From contig NZ_CP045701.2 of NCBI RefSeq assembly GCF_009601685.2, positions 5,270,001 through 5,334,000 on the forward strand: a stretch of 64,000 nucleotides of DNA, written 5' to 3'. Position 1 is the stretch's first letter; every line of letters begins with the position of its first letter. The stretch comes from Pseudomonas brassicacearum. GTDB lineage: Bacteria; Pseudomonadota; Gammaproteobacteria; Pseudomonadales; Pseudomonadaceae. Below, in pieces: positions 1 through 9,463 of this stretch. Below the pieces are notes generated by a model that was not told the origin of the DNA, searched no databases, and worked only from the letters and a program-made list of their open reading frames with translations. Made by a program: the position numbers and the translations under genes.

Positions 1-1
1 G

Positions 2-694
2 GTCGGGGTCGAGGCGCTGGTGCGCTGGGACAGGCCGGATCATGGCCTGGTCTATCCCTCGGATTTCATTCCGGTGGCCGAGGACAGCGGCCTGATCGTT
101 CCGCTGAGCCAATGGGTGCTTCAGGAAGCCTGCCAGCAGGCCTGCCGTTGGCAAGCCCAGGGCATGCGGCCGCTGTACCTGTCGGTGAACGTCTCGGCCA
201 TCGATTTTCGCCAGCGCGGCTTCGTCGAAGGCATCGCCCGCACCCTCAAGGAAACCGGCCTGGACCCGACACAGTTAGAACTGGAGATCACCGAAAGCGT
301 ATTGATGCAGAACGTCGATACCACGGTCGCCATCCTCAAGGCCATCAAGCAACTGGGGATACGCCTGGCCATCGACGACTTCGGCACCGGCTATTCGAGC
401 CTGAGCTACCTGCAGAAATTTCCGGTGGATGTGTTGAAGATCGACCAGTCGTTCGTCGGGGACCTGAGCATCGACAGCAACGACGCCAAGCTGGTGAGCA
501 CCATCATCAGCCTGGGCAAGAGCCTGAACCTGCACATCATTGCCGAAGGTGTGGAAACCCTCGAGCAGTTGGAATTTCTCAAGAAGCACCAATGCGAGGA
601 GGTCCAGGGCTATTACTTCAGCAAGGCCGTCGAACCGCAGGCCTTCGCCGACTGGATGACCGAGTGGGAAAAACGCCAGAACCCGTTTTCGTGA
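2..694 (+). CDS. EAL-domain c-di-GMP phosphodiesterase, C-terminal part (5' end outside window)
   Basis: The reading frame is open from base 2 and continues from outside the window. The visible part is almost a whole EAL domain, which hydrolyses c-di-GMP to pGpG. The signature Glu-Ala-Leu followed by VRW is encoded at 11-28. Further on are the conserved NVS motif, the ELEITES stretch, the metal-binding DDFGTG motif, LKIDQSF, and AEGVE near the end. All of these look intact, so the domain is probably active. What precedes it (GGDEF, PAS or a membrane sensor) cannot be seen. The cytochrome peroxidase gene starts 42 bases downstream on the same strand with its own ribosome site, so co-transcription is possible but not shown. 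Confidence 0.93.
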   Translation, partial: VGVEALVRWDRPDHGLVYPSDFIPVAEDSGLIVPLSQWVLQEACQQACRWQAQGMRPLYLSVNVSAIDFRQRGFVEGIARTLKETGLDPTQLELEITESVLMQNVDTTVAILKAIKQLGIRLAIDDFGTGYSSLSYLQKFPVDVLKIDQSFVGDLSIDSNDAKLVSTIISLGKSLNLHIIAEGVETLEQLEFLKKHQCEEVQGYYFSKAVEPQAFADWMTEWEKRQNPFS

Positions 695-736
695 ACACCT
701 GAGTGTTATCAACCAAAGTTTCAAGGAAAGCATCCC

Positions 737-1696
737 ATGGCGTTACATGGACTGATTCTGGCTCTCGGCCTGCTCGTGGGATCAAGCGTGACCGCTCACG
801 CTGAGCCACTGGACGAACCCCTCAAACCCCTGCCCCCGATTCCGACCCTGGACCCCAAGCGCGTCCAGCTGGGGCTGCGGCTGTTCAATGACCCGCGGTT
901 GTCGGTCAACAACACCCTGTCCTGCGCCAGTTGCCATCGCCTGGACAAGGGCGGCGCCGACGACAAGCCGTTTTCCTTGGGGTTCGACGGCAAGCCGGTG
1001 GAGGTCAATACGCCCACCGTGTTCAATACCGGCCTGAACTTCCACCAGTTCTGGGATGGCCGCGCCGATACGCTGGAAGAGCAGGTGCATATCGTGGTGA
1101 CCAGTCCCACGGAAATGGGCAATACCTGGGAAGCCGTGGTCAAGCGCATCGCCGATGACCCTGGCTATGCCAGGGACTTCGAGGACGCGTACCCCGACGG
1201 CGTGACCAAACCCAATATCCAGGGCGCACTGGCCGATTATGAGCGCACCTTGCAGACACCCAATTCGCGCTTCGACCAGTACCTGCTGGGCGATACCGAC
1301 ATCCTCACGCCCCGGGAGAAATTCGGTTACCAGCGTTTCAAGGAATACGGCTGCATCGCTTGCCATCAAGGCGTGAACATCGGCGGCAACATGTTCCAGA
1401 AGTTCGGGGTCATGGGTGACTATTTCGGCGACCGGGGCAACCCCACCCGAGCCGACGAAGGGCGTTTCAACCTTACCGGAGATGAAGCCGACCGCCAGGT
1501 TTTCAAGGTGCCCAGCCTGCGCAACGTGGCCGTCACCGCACCGTATTTCCATGATGGATCGGCGCCGACCCTGGAACGCGCGGTGGAGGTCATGTTCAAG
1601 TACCAACTGGGTCGTGAGCCGCTCAAGAACGATACGGCCCTGATCGTCGAGTTCCTCAAGACCCTGACCGGCGAATCGGAGGGCAAGCCCCTATGA
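737..1696 (+). CDS. Di-haem cytochrome c peroxidase (MauG/CcpA family)
   Basis: The 319-residue protein starts with a Sec signal peptide (about residues 1-22, ending AHA), so it should be periplasmic. Two c-type haem sites are visible, CASCH at 63-67 and CIACH at 206-210. This spacing is that of bacterial di-haem peroxidases, which reduce H2O2 using electrons from cytochrome c. The family-typical stretches FWDGRADTLEEQ (about 105-116) and PYFHDGSAPTLE near the C-terminus are present. An AAGGAAAG ribosome site lies just before the ATG. The stop codon overlaps the start of the following histidine kinase gene by four bases, so peroxidase and two-component system are very likely translated from one message. 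Confidence 0.93.
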   Translation: MALHGLILALGLLVGSSVTAHAEPLDEPLKPLPPIPTLDPKRVQLGLRLFNDPRLSVNNTLSCASCHRLDKGGADDKPFSLGFDGKPVEVNTPTVFNTGLNFHQFWDGRADTLEEQVHIVVTSPTEMGNTWEAVVKRIADDPGYARDFEDAYPDGVTKPNIQGALADYERTLQTPNSRFDQYLLGDTDILTPREKFGYQRFKEYGCIACHQGVNIGGNMFQKFGVMGDYFGDRGNPTRADEGRFNLTGDEADRQVFKVPSLRNVAVTAPYFHDGSAPTLERAVEVMFKYQLGREPLKNDTALIVEFLKTLTGESEGKPL

Positions 1697-3495
1697 CCAT
1701 TCTCCGGCGCCTCGGTCTTGCGTTCATCGGCCTGTTGCTGACTTCCGTGCTGTTGTTCATGTACATCAATTCAGGGGCCCAGCAGGCCGCCTCGTACATT
1801 GAGTCCCGGGACCTGATCCGCCTGCTCAAGCAGCAAGACGCCATCTGGGACAACGAAGTACTCAAGTCGCGGATCGCCCTGACCCACAACTACGACCCCC
1901 TGGTCACCCCTTTGCTGGAAATGTCGGGCCTGTGGCAGCGTCTCGACGCCATCGAGTCGGAGCCCGGGCGCCACCAGCCGTCACTCTGGCAAGCCCAGCG
2001 CGAGGAGTACCTCAAGGCGATCAAGGAAAAAACCCGCCTGGTGGAACAGTTCAAATCCCACAACGCGGTGCTGCGCAACTCCATGGCCTTCCTGCCCGCC
2101 GCCGAGGACGACATCCAGGCCCAGTTCGCCCGACTGCCCGACGCAGACCGGCTGGAACTGCAAAATGTCGCCATCGACACCTACGACCTGTTGCTCAGCA
2201 GCATGGAGTTCGCCCAGCTCAGCACCAGCGAAGTAGCCGCCGAAGTGCTGCTGGGCCTGAACCGGCTGGACGTCAACAAGGAGCGCATGCCCCAGGGGCT
2301 TCAAGGCCCCGTTGACATCCTGAGCAGGCACATCGCGCTGATCCTGCGCGAACAACCGCGGGTCAATGAGCTGTTGCAGGGCATCGAAGCGGTCCCCGTT
2401 GCCAGTCGCCTGGACACCATTACCGACCTGCTGGAGAAAGACCAGGGCAAAGCCGCGGCCAAATACCAACGCAACCACATCTACCTGCTGGTATTCGCCA
2501 CGATCCTGGTCTTGATCCTGATCTGGCTGGCGATCCGGCTGGTGCGCAGCTTCGCCGAGATCAAAAGGGTCAACAACGCCCTGCAAAGCGCCAACGATGA
2601 ACTGGAGCAGAGGGTTGAAGAGCGGACCCGCGAGCTCAAGGACACCCAGAGCGAGTTGATGGACACCGCTCGCCAGGCCGGCATGGCGGAAATCGCTACC
2701 AACGTGCTGCACAACGTTGGCAACGTGCTCAACAGCGTGAACATCTCCGCCGACCTGGTCAGCCGCAAACTGCGCAGCAGCAAGGCCCTGGGGCTGGGCA
2801 AGGCGATGCAACTGATCAACGAACACGCCGATGACCTCGGGCACTTCCTCACCGAAGACGCCAAAGGCAAACTGCTGCCTGGCTACCTCAACCAACTGGT
2901 CGAAGCCATCGCCGTTGAGCAGCAGGGGCTTACCGACGAACTGGCCCAGTTGAGCAAAAGCGTGGACCACATCAAGGACATCGTGTCCACGCAGCAATCC
3001 TATGCCGGAGCCAATAGCCTGCTGGAACCGTTGGTGGTCAGCGAACTGCTCGAAGATGCCCTGCGCATGAACTCGGGCGCCCTGACCCGTCACCATGTTA
3101 CGGTGATAAGGGAATACGGCGATGTGCCGCGGATCATGGGCGACAAGCATCGCTTGCTGTTGATCCTGATCAACCTGATCAGTAATGCCAAATACGCCAT
3201 GGCGGGGGTTTCCAATCATGCGCGAAACATGACCCTGAAGGCCGCCGTCATCGATGGCCAAACCCTGCAAATCAGCGTCAAGGATGAAGGCGAAGGCATC
3301 CCGGAGGAAAACATGACACGCATCTTCGCCCACGGTTTTACCACGCGTAAGGAAGGCCATGGCTTTGGCCTGCACAGCTGCGCATTGGCGGCCATTGAAA
3401 TGGAAGGCCGCCTCACCGCCCACAGTGAGGGGCCAGGCACGGGGGCAACGTTCCAACTGCAACTGCCCCTGAAACTTGCAGAAGGTGAGCCATGA
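1693..3495 (+). CDS. Membrane sensor histidine kinase with DAHL-like periplasmic domain
   Basis: The 600-residue protein has a transmembrane helix at about 8-25, a helical periplasmic region (about 26-260) resembling DAHL sensor domains, a second transmembrane helix (about 262-285), a coiled-coil linker, and a cytoplasmic kinase core. The probable phosphoacceptor is His340 in NVLHNVGN, an H-box form seen in a subset of sensor kinases. The ATPase has an N-box (NLISNAKYAM), a G1 box (DEGEGI) and a G2 box (GHGFGLHS). It overlaps the peroxidase gene upstream and the receiver-kinase gene downstream by four bases each, so the three form a tight unit. The stimulus is unknown; oxidative or redox stress is a guess from the neighbouring peroxidase. 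Confidence 0.9.
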   Translation: MTILRRLGLAFIGLLLTSVLLFMYINSGAQQAASYIESRDLIRLLKQQDAIWDNEVLKSRIALTHNYDPLVTPLLEMSGLWQRLDAIESEPGRHQPSLWQAQREEYLKAIKEKTRLVEQFKSHNAVLRNSMAFLPAAEDDIQAQFARLPDADRLELQNVAIDTYDLLLSSMEFAQLSTSEVAAEVLLGLNRLDVNKERMPQGLQGPVDILSRHIALILREQPRVNELLQGIEAVPVASRLDTITDLLEKDQGKAAAKYQRNHIYLLVFATILVLILIWLAIRLVRSFAEIKRVNNALQSANDELEQRVEERTRELKDTQSELMDTARQAGMAEIATNVLHNVGNVLNSVNISADLVSRKLRSSKALGLGKAMQLINEHADDLGHFLTEDAKGKLLPGYLNQLVEAIAVEQQGLTDELAQLSKSVDHIKDIVSTQQSYAGANSLLEPLVVSELLEDALRMNSGALTRHHVTVIREYGDVPRIMGDKHRLLLILINLISNAKYAMAGVSNHARNMTLKAAVIDGQTLQISVKDEGEGIPEENMTRIFAHGFTTRKEGHGFGLHSCALAAIEMEGRLTAHSEGPGTGATFQLQLPLKLAEGEP

Positions 3496-4898
3496 ATAGC
3501 CTGAGTAACCGCCGCATCCTGTTGATCGACGATACACCCGCCATTCATGAAGATTTCCGCAAGATCCTCATCCCGGAGGATGACAGCAGCACGGACTTGC
3601 AGGACATGGAAAGCGCGCTGTTCGGCGATGCGCCAAAACCTGCCACCACCGTGTTCGAACTCGACTCGGCCTACGGCGGGCAGGAAGGCCTGAACAAATT
3701 GCTGGAGGCGACAGCAAAAGGGCGACCCTATGCCCTGGCCTTTGTCGACATGCGCATGCCCGAAGGCTGGGATGGCGCCAAGACCATCGAGGAACTCTGG
3801 AAGCGCGACCCGCAATTGCAAGTGGTGGTCTGCACCGCCTATTCGGATTATTCCTGGGATGAACTGCTCGACCGCTTGAACGGCCACGACCGCTTGCTGA
3901 TCCTGAAAAAGCCGTTCGACAACATCGAAGTCCAGCAGATGGCCAACACCCTGACCACGAAGTGGGAAATGACCTCCCGTGCGCAACTGAAAATGAACAA
4001 GCTCGAAGACTTGGTGGAACAACGCACCCAGGCGTTCAAACAGGCCAGCGAGCTGCTGCAAATGGAAATCGACGAGCGCAAGTTGCTGGAAACTCAGCTG
4101 GTGCAATCGGAAAAGCTCGCCTCGCTGGGCCAGTTGGCGGCCGGGGTGGCCCACGAAATCAACAACCCGATCGGCTTCATTTCTTCCAACCTGGGGGCAT
4201 TGGACGGCTACTTTGGCAAACTCCAGGAAATGCTCAGCGCCTACGGCAGCGCCGAGGGGGCCATCGCCTCGCCGGAACTGGTGGTGCACTTGCGCAAGCT
4301 GCGCGAACAGGTGGAGCTGGACTTTCTCGTCGAAGACATCCCGTTGCTGATCAAGGAATCCAAGGATGGCATTGGCCGGGTCGGGCAGATCGTCAAGGAC
4401 CTGAAGGACTTCTCTCGCGTCGATTCCAGCCAGGAATGGCAGATGGCCAATTTGCAGCAGGGCTTGGATTCGACGTTGAACATCGTCGCCAATGAAATCA
4501 AGTACAAGGCCGACGTGGTCAAGGAGTACACACCGTTGCCGGAGGTGGAATGCCTGCCGTCGCAGATCAACCAGGTGATCATGAACCTGATCGTCAACGC
4601 CGCCCAGGCCATCGGCCCCGAGCGCGGCACCATCACCCTGCGCAACGGTGTCGTTGACGAAACCGTATGGATCGAAGTCGCCGACAACGGCTCGGGCATT
4701 CCCCCCGATACCCTGCAGAAAATCTTCGACCCGTTCTTCACCACCAAACCCATCGGCCAGGGCACAGGGCTTGGGCTGTCGTTGTCCTACGGCATCGTGA
4801 AAAAACACAACGGCGAGATCACGGTTAGCAGTGAAGTCGGCGTCGGCACTACCTTCCGCGTGGAATTGCCCGTGCGGCAGATGAAGCAGGCGAGCTGA
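3492..4898 (+). CDS. Hybrid receiver-histidine kinase
   Basis: The 468-residue soluble protein has no membrane segment. Residues about 5-150 form a receiver domain ([14 protein letters not shown] at the start, phosphoacceptor Asp86 in [12 protein letters not shown]). A coiled coil (about 165-205) leads to a kinase core with His221 in GVAHEINNP, an N-box [11 protein letters not shown], a G1 box DNGSGIP and a G2 box GQGTGLGLS. The order REC then HK is the reverse of common hybrid kinases, so it can accept phosphate at its N-terminus and autophosphorylate at its own His. Its start overlaps the upstream kinase gene, making that kinase the obvious partner. No DNA-binding output domain is present, so a further response regulator or diguanylate enzyme elsewhere is expected. 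Confidence 0.9.
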   Translation: MNSLSNRRILLIDDTPAIHEDFRKILIPEDDSSTDLQDMESALFGDAPKPATTVFELDSAYGGQEGLNKLLEATAKGRPYALAFVDMRMPEGWDGAKTIEELWKRDPQLQVVVCTAYSDYSWDELLDRLNGHDRLLILKKPFDNIEVQQMANTLTTKWEMTSRAQLKMNKLEDLVEQRTQAFKQASELLQMEIDERKLLETQLVQSEKLASLGQLAAGVAHEINNPIGFISSNLGALDGYFGKLQEMLSAYGSAEGAIASPELVVHLRKLREQVELDFLVEDIPLLIKESKDGIGRVGQIVKDLKDFSRVDSSQEWQMANLQQGLDSTLNIVANEIKYKADVVKEYTPLPEVECLPSQINQVIMNLIVNAAQAIGPERGTITLRNGVVDETVWIEVADNGSGIPPDTLQKIFDPFFTTKPIGQGTGLGLSLSYGIVKKHNGEITVSSEVGVGTTFRVELPVRQMKQAS

Positions 4899-4925
4899 GC
4901 GACACCTCTGTGAATCTGTGAATCT

Positions 4926-5010
4926 GTGGGAGCAAGGCTTGCCCGCGATGGGGGCGACTCGGTATTGCAGAAACCGAGGCGCCTGTATCGCGAGCAAGCT
5001 TTGCTCCCAC
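4926..5010. repeat. REPIN, family A (paired GTGGGAGC... palindromes)
   Basis: Two REP half-elements in opposite orientation bracket a short spacer: GTGGGAGCAAGGCTTGC on the left and GCAAGCTTTGCTCCCAC on the right. A lone extra right-hand end (CCTTGCTCCCAC) follows to 5040. It lies between two same-strand genes. This palindrome family recurs throughout the window. Confidence 0.85.
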
Positions 5011-5132
5011 AGCTTTAATCCCACATACCCTTGCTCCCACAACAATCCCCTCGCCACAGGGTTGCCCGCCGTTTCGCCGACAGCGCAGAATGCCTGCACC
5101 GCCCCACCCATCGCTCCCCCCAAGGAAACCGT

Positions 5133-6752
5133 ATGAGCCTGTCTCTGCTGAGTCGTTACGCCTTCTTTGCCGGCTGTGTCATCTTCACCCTCGCCAGCCT
5201 GCCGTTCCTGCAACACGACTGGCTCTGGCCGATCACACTGGTGACCGGGTTGTTGAGCCTGCTGGGGCTGTTCGACCTGCTGCAAAGCCGCCACGCCGTA
5301 CGTCGCAATTACCCGATCCTGGGCAACATCCGCTACCTGGTCGAAGGCATCCGCCCGGAGATCCGCCAGTACCTGCTCGAATCCGACAGCGACGCCCTGC
5401 CCTTCTCCCGGGCCCAGCGCTCGTTGGTGTACTCCCGGGCCAAGAACGAAAGCGCCGACAAACCGTTCGGCACCCTGATCGACGTCTACCAGAGCGGTTT
5501 CGAATTCATCGGCCATTCCATGCGCCCGGCCCCGTTGAGCGATCCCAGCGGTTTTCGCGTGACGGTCGGCGGCCCGCAGTGCACCCAGCCGTACTCGGCG
5601 TCGGTGTTCAACATTTCGGCCATGAGTTTCGGCTCCCTGAGCGCCAACGCCATCCGCGCGTTGAACCAAGGGGCCAAGTTGGGCAACTTCGCCCACGACA
5701 CCGGTGAAGGCAGCATCAGCCCCTACCACCGCGAGAACGGTGGCGACCTGACCTGGGAACTGGGCAGCGGTTATTTTGGCTGTCGCACGCCTGACGGTCG
5801 CTTCGACCCGGAGCGTTTCGCCGCCCAGGCGCAGAACCCGCAGGTGCGGATGATTGAAATCAAGATGTCGCAAGGCGCCAAGCCCGGCCACGGCGGGATC
5901 CTGCCCAAACACAAAGTCACCCGGGAAATCGCCGAGACACGAGGCATCCTCATGGGCGAGGATTGTGTGTCGCCGTCCCGCCACAGCGCGTTTTCCACAC
6001 CGATCGAACTGATGCGGTTCGTTCAGCAACTGCGCGAACTGTCCGGCGGCAAACCGGTGGGCTTCAAGTTCTGCCTGGGTCACCCGTGGGAATTCATGGG
6101 CATCGCCAAGGCCATGCTGGAAACCGGGATCCTGCCCGACTTCATCGTGGTCGACGGCAAGGAAGGCGGCACAGGCGCGGCGCCAGTGGAATTCACCGAC
6201 CACATCGGCGTGCCATTGCGCGAAGGTCTGTTGTTCGTGCACAACACCCTGGTGGGCCTGAACCTGCGGGACAAGATCAAGCTCGGGGCCAGCGGCAAGA
6301 TCGTCAGCGCCTTCGACATCGCCAGCGTCCTGGCCATCGGCGCCGACTGGGCCAATGCCGCGCGCGGCTTCATGTTCGCCATCGGCTGCATCCAGTCGCA
6401 AAGCTGCCATACCAACAAATGCCCCACCGGCGTCGCCACCCAGGACACCTTGCGCCAGCGCGCCCTGGTCGTCCCGGACAAGGCCCAGCGGGTCTACAAC
6501 TTCCACCGCAACACCCTCAAGGCCCTGGCCGAAATGCTCGCCGCCGCCGGGCTTGAACATCCGTCGCAATTGCAGCCCAAGCATCTGGTACGGCGTATGT
6601 CGGCCACTGAGATCAAACTGTTTTCACAGTTGCATGTGTTCTTGAAGCCGGGGGAATTGCTGACCGGAGAGGTCAATGGGGCGTTTTATTCGCGGATGTG
6701 GCAGATGGCGCGGGCGGACAGTTTTGAGGCGCAAGAAACAGCGGCAGCGTAG
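5133..6752 (+). CDS. FMN-binding glutamate-synthase-family membrane protein
   Basis: The 539-residue protein has two N-terminal hydrophobic segments (about 8-28 and 31-48) followed by a domain like the FMN-binding synthase domain of glutamate synthase large subunit. Visible family features are the FNISAMSFGSLS stretch, SQGAKPGHGGILP, the GGTGAAP phosphate-binding loop, and the cysteine motif CIQSQSCHTNKCP near residue 418, which in the family binds a 3Fe-4S cluster. It lacks the glutamine amidotransferase domain and the GltB C-terminal domain, so it is not an ordinary glutamate synthase. Its substrate is unknown. The start chosen has AAGGAAACC as ribosome site; in-frame codons further upstream lack one. 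It appears monocistronic. Confidence 0.88.
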   Translation: MSLSLLSRYAFFAGCVIFTLASLPFLQHDWLWPITLVTGLLSLLGLFDLLQSRHAVRRNYPILGNIRYLVEGIRPEIRQYLLESDSDALPFSRAQRSLVYSRAKNESADKPFGTLIDVYQSGFEFIGHSMRPAPLSDPSGFRVTVGGPQCTQPYSASVFNISAMSFGSLSANAIRALNQGAKLGNFAHDTGEGSISPYHRENGGDLTWELGSGYFGCRTPDGRFDPERFAAQAQNPQVRMIEIKMSQGAKPGHGGILPKHKVTREIAETRGILMGEDCVSPSRHSAFSTPIELMRFVQQLRELSGGKPVGFKFCLGHPWEFMGIAKAMLETGILPDFIVVDGKEGGTGAAPVEFTDHIGVPLREGLLFVHNTLVGLNLRDKIKLGASGKIVSAFDIASVLAIGADWANAARGFMFAIGCIQSQSCHTNKCPTGVATQDTLRQRALVVPDKAQRVYNFHRNTLKALAEMLAAAGLEHPSQLQPKHLVRRMSATEIKLFSQLHVFLKPGELLTGEVNGAFYSRMWQMARADSFEAQETAAA

Positions 6753-6775
6753 CTTGCGAGTACACACCCGCTCTT

Positions 6776-6803
6776 GTGGCAAGGGGATAAATCCCCTCGC
6801 CAC
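6776..6803. repeat. Short REP palindrome, family B
   Basis: A single 28-base near-perfect palindrome with ends GTGGCAAGGGGAT and ATCCCCTCGCCAC. It is the core of the longer elements flanking the RAYT gene about 2 kb downstream. It lies between convergent genes and could also act as a weak transcript end. Confidence 0.8.
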
Positions 6804-6934
6804 AGGTTCGTCGTTCACCTTAAGCGCGGGAGAAGAAACCGTGCAGTTATACCTACGGCAAACCGTTGCGAGCATCACGCGCCCGGTGCGCGTGTTGCGT
6901 GGTTTTTCCAAGGTCCGGCTCGCTCGCTATCAAT

Positions 6935-8356
6935 TTACGAAACCGAACGCACGGCGCTGCGCACATCCCCCGTCGGCTGCAACTTGAAGGTATAAAACAG
7001 CCCCGTCAGCAGCACCAGAAACGCCGGGCCGACATACAACGCCACCCGTGTATCCGGGAAGTACGCCATCAGGCCCACCACCAGCACCAGGAACGCCAGC
7101 GCCAGGTACGAGCTGACCGGGTACAGCCACATGCGGTATTTCAGGGCCGCGCGCTCTGAAACGCTGAGGCCTTTGCGGAACTTGAGCTGGGCCAGCAGGA
7201 TCATCACCCAGGTCCAGATCGCGCCGAACGTGGCAATGGAGGTCACCCAGATGAAGACTTTCTCCGGCACCAGGTAGTTGAGCAGCACGCCCAGCAGCAA
7301 TGCGCCGATGGACAGTAGCAATGCGCGACGTGGCACGCCGTTGCTGGAAGTCTTGGCAAAACCGGCCGGGGCCTGGCCGTTCTGCGCCAGGCTGTAGAGC
7401 ATTCGCCCGGTGCTGAAGATCCCACCGTTGCAGGACGACAGCGCGGCGGTGATCACCACGAAGTTGATGATGCCGGCGGCGGTCTTGATGCCCAGGCGCT
7501 CGAAGGTCATCACGAATGGGCTGCCCTGGGTGCCGATCTCGTTCCACGGGTAGATCGACAGGATCACGAACAGCGCGCCAACGTAGAACAGCAGGATCCG
7601 CCAGAACACCGAGCCGATGGCGTTGGGGATGGTTTTCTGTGGGTTCTTCGCCTCACCGGCGGTCAGGCCGATCATCTCCACGCCCAGGTAGGCGAACATC
7701 ACCATTTGCAGCGACATCAACACGCCTTGCACGCCGTTGGGCATGAAACCGCCGTGGGTCCAGAGATTGGAAAGACCCAGGGCCACGCCGTCGTTACCGA
7801 AGCCGAAGGCGATGATGCCGACGCCGCCGATGACCATGGCGATGATGGTCACGATCTTGATCAGGGCGAACCAGAATTCGAACTCACCGAAGGCCTTGAC
7901 CGCGATCAGGTTGATCGAACCCATGCTGAGCAGCGCGGCCAGGGCCCAGATCCAGCGGGGCACATCGGGGAACCAGATGCCCATGTATACGGCCACGGCG
8001 GTGATTTCCGCCACGCAGGTCACCAGCCACAGGAACCAGTAGTTCCAGCCGGTCAGGAAGCCTGCCAATGGGCCGAGGTAGTCCTGGGCATAACGGCTGA
8101 ACGAACCGGCCACCGGGTTATGCACGGCCATTTCACCGAGGGCGCGCATGATCACCAGGATCGCCAGGCCACCAATGATGTAGGACAGCATGATCGCCGG
8201 ACCGGCCATTTCAATGGCCTTGGCCGAGCCGAGGAACAGCCCGACACCGATGCAAGCGCCGAGCGCCATCAGGCGGATATGCCGCTCACCGAGTTCACGT
8301 TTGAGCGGACCACCCTGGGTGGTCTCGCCATGGGGCAGATGATTGCCGACAGGCAT
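6935..8356 (-). CDS. Amino-acid permease, APC superfamily (ProY-like)
   Basis: The 473-residue protein has about twelve hydrophobic segments. Its N-terminus (RELGERHIRLMALGACIGVGLFLGS) carries the unwound TM1 substrate-binding motif GACIGVGLF of the amino-acid transporter (AAT) family. FAYLGVEMIGLTAGEAKNP is a further AAT hallmark. The sequence resembles proline-specific permease ProY, but the substrate is not proven by sequence. The chosen ATG has GAGG about ten bases upstream; longer in-frame starts add a proline-rich leader without support. It is monocistronic, convergent with the glutamate-synthase-like gene, and should work in the inner membrane by cation symport. Confidence 0.9.
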   Translation of the reverse strand: MPVGNHLPHGETTQGGPLKRELGERHIRLMALGACIGVGLFLGSAKAIEMAGPAIMLSYIIGGLAILVIMRALGEMAVHNPVAGSFSRYAQDYLGPLAGFLTGWNYWFLWLVTCVAEITAVAVYMGIWFPDVPRWIWALAALLSMGSINLIAVKAFGEFEFWFALIKIVTIIAMVIGGVGIIAFGFGNDGVALGLSNLWTHGGFMPNGVQGVLMSLQMVMFAYLGVEMIGLTAGEAKNPQKTIPNAIGSVFWRILLFYVGALFVILSIYPWNEIGTQGSPFVMTFERLGIKTAAGIINFVVITAALSSCNGGIFSTGRMLYSLAQNGQAPAGFAKTSSNGVPRRALLLSIGALLLGVLLNYLVPEKVFIWVTSIATFGAIWTWVMILLAQLKFRKGLSVSERAALKYRMWLYPVSSYLALAFLVLVVGLMAYFPDTRVALYVGPAFLVLLTGLFYTFKLQPTGDVRSAVRSVS

Positions 8357-8727
8357 AGGGATACAACCTCGTCTTGTTATTGGATTAGCCCCCGAGCGTC
8401 CAAAGCCACAGGCCGATAGGCCTGCCACCTTGCCGAAGCCGGGTCTGTCTTGTGGGCAGACCGTCCTGTGGAACGACAATCTCAGGATCAGCGGGCCATG
8501 CAGTATAAAAAGCCAGGGATAGAGAGTTTCACTGTAAAACCTTGGAAATTCAGGGATAAGCCTGTGCCAAAAGTGGCTTTTGGAGAGGCGCTCTCTGGAT
8601 TAAAGGTCTTTTTTAAAACGGCGCCGAGTATTGCACAGTGATGGTGCAGCGTCATGTTTGGGCATGGGGCGAGGGCTCTAGCACAAGGCTTTTAAGCTCC
8701 CTCCCCTTGTGGTGAGAGGCGTAACCC
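8357..8727. other. Intergenic region upstream of the permease gene, no gene seen
   Basis: No convincing coding sequence. It presumably carries the minus-strand permease promoter. A moderately AT-rich stretch (about 8500-8640) has a short open frame without ribosome site or recognisable product, which I did not call. The family B repeat follows directly. Confidence 0.5.
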
Positions 8728-8854
8728 GTGGCGAGGGGATTTATCCCCGCTGGGCTGCGTAGCAGCCCCCAACTGCAACCCGGTATGTCTGGGTAACTGA
8801 GTTGCCTGTATTAGGGCTGCTGCGCAGCCCAGCGGGGATAAATCCCCTCGCCAC
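8728..8854. repeat. Long inverted-repeat REPIN, family B, left flank of the RAYT gene
   Basis: Two 41-base arms (8728-8768 and 8814-8854) are inverse complements with one mismatch by my comparison, separated by 45 bases. Each arm is itself made of two palindromes: GTGGCGAGGGGATTTATCCCC, with self-complementary core GGGGATTTATCCCC, followed by a GGGCTGCGTAGCAGCCC hairpin. A near copy with a conserved central spacer lies at 9464-9596 in the same orientation, so the RAYT gene sits between direct copies. Confidence 0.93.
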
Positions 8855-8903
8855 AGCCCCCCTGCCACAGATAGATCCCCTGGCCACAAGGAACATGATG
8901 GTT

Positions 8904-9362
8904 TCAAAGCCATGCGACGTCCCAGAGAGGGTAATCGCCGATACATTCCACCAGCCCCGCCCGAAGCGGATTGGCAATGATGTAGTCGACGCTGGGCCGC
9001 AGCTCTTCGTTGTCACGAATAGCGCGGTCATGGAAACCGCTTTGCCAAAGCGGGCCAGAGGCTCCGGTTATGTTGTTGACACGATGGGTGCATCGAGCTT
9101 TGGTGGCGCCGATGACACGACTCAGATGGCAATCGTGAATTTGCAGCAACCAGTGGAAATGATCTGGCATCACCACCCAGGCCAAGGACTCCACATGGCC
9201 CAGATCATGAGCGCGTTTGAATTCGGCGACCAATAACCGGCCAACCTTCCAGTCGGAAAAAACCGGCCGCCGCTGATAAACAACAGCAGTCACCAGATAA
9301 GCTCGTCCCGGCTCGGAATAACGACCTCGACGCAAGCGATGGGAATTGGGGCGTGAATGCAT
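8904..9362 (-). CDS. REP-associated tyrosine transposase (RAYT, IS200/IS605-like Y1)
   Basis: The 152-residue protein has the HUH-nuclease metal motif His68-Phe-His70 in MPDHFHWLL and the RAYT C-terminal block PLWQSGFHDRAIR followed by DYIIANPLRAGLV. Tyr127 in that block is the candidate nucleophile. The basic N-terminus (RRGRYSEPGRAYLVTAVVYQRRPVF) is typical of the family. RAYTs are domesticated single-copy Y1 transposases that nick REP hairpins and are thought to spread REPINs. Length is normal and all key residues are present. Almost identical long family B repeats flank it about 50 bases downstream and 100 bases upstream of the gene. This identifies family B as its probable cognate REP. 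Confidence 0.93.
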   Translation of the reverse strand: MHSRPNSHRLRRGRYSEPGRAYLVTAVVYQRRPVFSDWKVGRLLVAEFKRAHDLGHVESLAWVVMPDHFHWLLQIHDCHLSRVIGATKARCTHRVNNITGASGPLWQSGFHDRAIRDNEELRPSVDYIIANPLRAGLVECIGDYPLWDVAWL

Positions 9363-9463
9363 TCCTTGCTTCCTTTGAAAGGGTTTGAATGCAGCCTAGC
9401 CACGCCGCTGTTTTATCGACGCTGCAAAGGTCGAGCGAATATTCCGAATCTTGCGTAGTACCT

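Noticed and set aside
3216..6584. A very long open frame on the minus strand opposite the kinase and glutamate-synthase-like genes
   Set aside because: It spans several well-identified plus-strand genes, has no recognisable domain, and is rich in low-complexity residues as expected from antisense of GC-rich coding DNA.
8450..8641. A short plus-strand frame between the permease and the RAYT region
   Set aside because: No ribosome site, no recognisable family, and it lies in the control region of the permease gene.
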